This document shows, one piece after another, positions 62,487 to 64,000 of a stretch of 64,000 nucleotides of DNA. Positions within the stretch are counted from its first letter, which is position 1. Each line of letters begins with the position of its first letter. Both the position numbers and the translations under genes were made by a program. The stretch spans positions 3,558,425-3,622,424 of the forward strand of contig CP136052.1 of NCBI GenBank assembly GCA_032620915.1. The letters are read 5' to 3'. Source of the stretch: Oscillospiraceae bacterium NTUH-002-81. GTDB lineage: Bacteria; Bacillota; Clostridia; Lachnospirales; Lachnospiraceae. The notes beneath the pieces are model-generated. The model saw only the letters and a list, made by a program, of their open reading frames with translations. It made no database searches and was not told the origin of the DNA.

Positions 62487-64000
62487 TAGAGTAGGCGGAT
62501 GAAAGATTCATCCACCCCTCATCAAACCGTGCATGAGGTTCTCCCTCACACGGCTTTCCGACATTCTTCTTTCTACAGCATTACGTCATGCTCTAGCCAT
62601 TTTCCTTAATCCTTTTTCGTAAATGCTATTTCTAACAAATCCCACTCTTGACATATGTTTACGCCTTTGGTGTTTCTTGTTATACCATCTTGTAAAGGTA
62701 CAGATAATGTACCAGTCTAGTGCCTGCATCCATTTCTCATTTGTTTTGGTGGAATAATAATTCTTCCAACCTGTGATTTTCGGATTTAGATTCTTTATTA
62801 AATCCTCTTCCTTTGCAACTAACAGACTTCGACCGTTTACATTCTTTTTGATTTCTGCTTTCATCTTCTTCATGGCTTTCCTGCTCGGGTACTGATAAGT
62901 TTCTTTATACAATTGTCCTTTGCTTGTTTCCGTTGTCATTCTTCTGTGATGCATTCCAAGGAAGTCAAATCCCTCTTTTCCGTCCCACATGCTGACAATC
63001 TTTGTTTTTACTGGGTGTAGCTTTAAATCCAGTTTTGCCATGATATACTGCAATAAGTTCAGTGCGTGATTTGCACTTTTCTTATTCTTGCAGATAATTA
63101 CTGTATCATCTGCGTACCTTACAAGAATACCGTGAGTAAGTCCATACTTTTCCCACAGTCTGTCCAGTGTATTTAAGTAGATGTTTGCCAATAACGGAGA
63201 TATAACTGAACCTTGACTTGTTCCCTGTTCAGAAATTGTCAGTACATTTCCGTATAATACTCCTGATACTAACCATTGTCTTATCAGTTTCAATATCCTA
63301 CGGTCTGATATTCTCTGCTCTACCAGTTTCATCAGCTTATCTTGGTTTACGTTATCAAAGAACTTCTCAATATCTGCGTCTACTACATAATAGCCCTTGT
63401 TGTTACACGCTTTCCTTACCACTTCCAGTGCTTGTTTGGCACTTCTTTTCGGTCGGAATCCATAGGAACAATCTCTAAAGTCAGCTTCGAATACTGGCTC
63501 TATTGCTATCTTGGTAGCCATCTGCACAATTCTGTCCTTGACTGTTGGTATTCCAAGAGGTCTTTCACTTCCGTCTGGTTTTGGTATCATAACTCGCTTT
63601 ACTGGGGATGGTTTGTACTTTCCATCCATCAGTTCCGATTTGATTTCTGACAGATATTTTTCAATTCCCATCTCTTCAATATCTTCGATTCTGATACCAT
63701 CTACACCACTGGAACCTTTGTTAGCTTTTACCCGTTTCCATGCTTCAAAAAGTACATCATCCCGATATACCTTATCATAAAGTGCATGAAATCTTCGGCT
63801 ATCACATTTCTTGGCTGTCAGATATAGTTTGTTTTGAAGTTGTCGAACTTTTTCTTTGGAGTTGTTAGTCTGCATGACATTCTCTCACTCTTACCCTCTC
63901 TACAAACGAGAATGAAGCAAGGAACCTTCCCATAGACTGCGTTTTCTTGCACAGTCATTATCGGTACTATGTTCCTCTCCGACTCCCTCCCATCAGAAAT
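62487..64000 (-). mobile_element. Group II intron (5' end outside window)
   Basis: The minus strand downstream of the reverse transcriptase gene shows domain V, AGCCGTGTGAGGGAGAA-CCTCATGCACGGTTT (about 62523-62556), then a domain VI hairpin (GGTGGATGAATCTTTCATCCGCC) with CCTACTCTAC, which marks the 3' end near 62487. Beyond the RT start, 63876-64000 is structured intron RNA with no gene. It has landed next to the start of the Cys-rich gene, as part of a damaged conjugative element. Confidence 0.85.
62586..63875 (-). CDS. ltrA: Group II intron reverse transcriptase/maturase
   Basis: 429 residues. RT domain (about 50-310) with GSSGVDGI, RPLGIPTVKDRIVQMATKIAIEPVFEADFRDCSYGFRPKRSAKQAL, VDADIEKFFDNV, QGSVISPLLANIYLNTLD and the catalytic LVRYADDTVII (YADD). 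Maturase domain X follows (LNPKITGWKNYYS ... MQALDWYIICTFTRWYNKKH) and a short basic end. No HNH endonuclease domain, so it moves by targeting DNA without second-strand cutting. It splices and mobilises its own intron. Confidence 0.95.
   Translation of the reverse strand: MQTNNSKEKVRQLQNKLYLTAKKCDSRRFHALYDKVYRDDVLFEAWKRVKANKGSSGVDGIRIEDIEEMGIEKYLSEIKSELMDGKYKPSPVKRVMIPKPDGSERPLGIPTVKDRIVQMATKIAIEPVFEADFRDCSYGFRPKRSAKQALEVVRKACNNKGYYVVDADIEKFFDNVNQDKLMKLVEQRISDRRILKLIRQWLVSGVLYGNVLTISEQGTSQGSVISPLLANIYLNTLDRLWEKYGLTHGILVRYADDTVIICKNKKSANHALNLLQYIMAKLDLKLHPVKTKIVSMWDGKEGFDFLGMHHRRMTTETSKGQLYKETYQYPSRKAMKKMKAEIKKNVNGRSLLVAKEEDLIKNLNPKITGWKNYYSTKTNEKWMQALDWYIICTFTRWYNKKHQRRKHMSRVGFVRNSIYEKGLRKMARA

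Overview
The window looks like a chromosome segment of a gut Firmicute, most likely a Lachnospiraceae member (Blautia/Dorea/Clostridium XIVa type). The reasons are an Ile-type T-box leader on ileS, DegV, YitT and MATE proteins, hybrid sensor kinases of the kind common in that family, a bile salt hydrolase, Clostridium-type catP, and an anaerobe's oxygen/sulfur defence set (rubredoxin, desulfoferrodoxin, ferritin). No rRNA, tRNA or CRISPR array was seen.

Layout. (1) 1-21.6 kb is a G+C-richer core: end of an FGGY sugar kinase, DeoR regulator, HAD phosphatase, EamA transporter, glycogen phosphorylase, T-box-controlled ileS, D,D-carboxypeptidase, exonuclease, NSS symporter, ABC-F ATPase, isochorismatase-like hydrolase, Fe-S aldo/keto reductase, DegV, MATE and YitT. 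(2) 21.7-33.6 kb is A+T-rich and accessory: PD-(D/E)XK protein, a hybrid kinase with a lipoprotein binding protein, a diguanylate cyclase, mobile-element scraps, an AlbA-type ATP-binding protein and an S24 repressor. A 7.2-kb part is bracketed by imperfect inverted repeats. (3) 33.7-42.1 kb is an envelope/bile-stress block: PgsA-like enzyme, FUSC protein, two-component system, PLD-like phospholipase, cardiolipin synthase, small alarmone synthetase and bile salt hydrolase. It lies between two 252-bp direct repeats. (4) 42.2-46.4 kb holds gene fragments, a hybrid kinase and a possible oriT with a mobC scrap. (5) 46.4-57.5 kb is a redox island: SDR, rhodaneses, thioredoxins, CoA-disulfide-reductase-like enzyme, ferredoxin and NapH-like protein, Crp/Fnr regulator, DUF134-NifX protein, rubredoxin, desulfoferrodoxin, ferritin, a Trx-TrxR fusion, DUF6132 and a broken ccdA. 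(6) 57.6-64 kb is a damaged conjugative or mobilisable element with relaxase, catP, mobC, a helicase remnant and a group II intron.

The strongest candidate for an undescribed system is the redox island. Five of its promoters carry the same GTGA-N5-TCAC dyad followed by CGGA or CCGA, at an almost constant distance (33-34 nt from dyad centre to the last base of the -10 box). A Crp/Fnr regulator in the middle of the island has the R-E-x-x-x-R recognition helix expected to read GTGA. This looks like a dedicated regulon, possibly travelling with a mobile element.

A caution for every reader: at least twelve otherwise well-preserved genes are broken by exactly one extra base in a homopolymer, and about four more by one missing base. 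The bias suggests sequencing or assembly error rather than gene decay. It also creates a false phospholipase-response regulator fusion. Genes broken this way are mostly listed as pseudogene with the repair stated.
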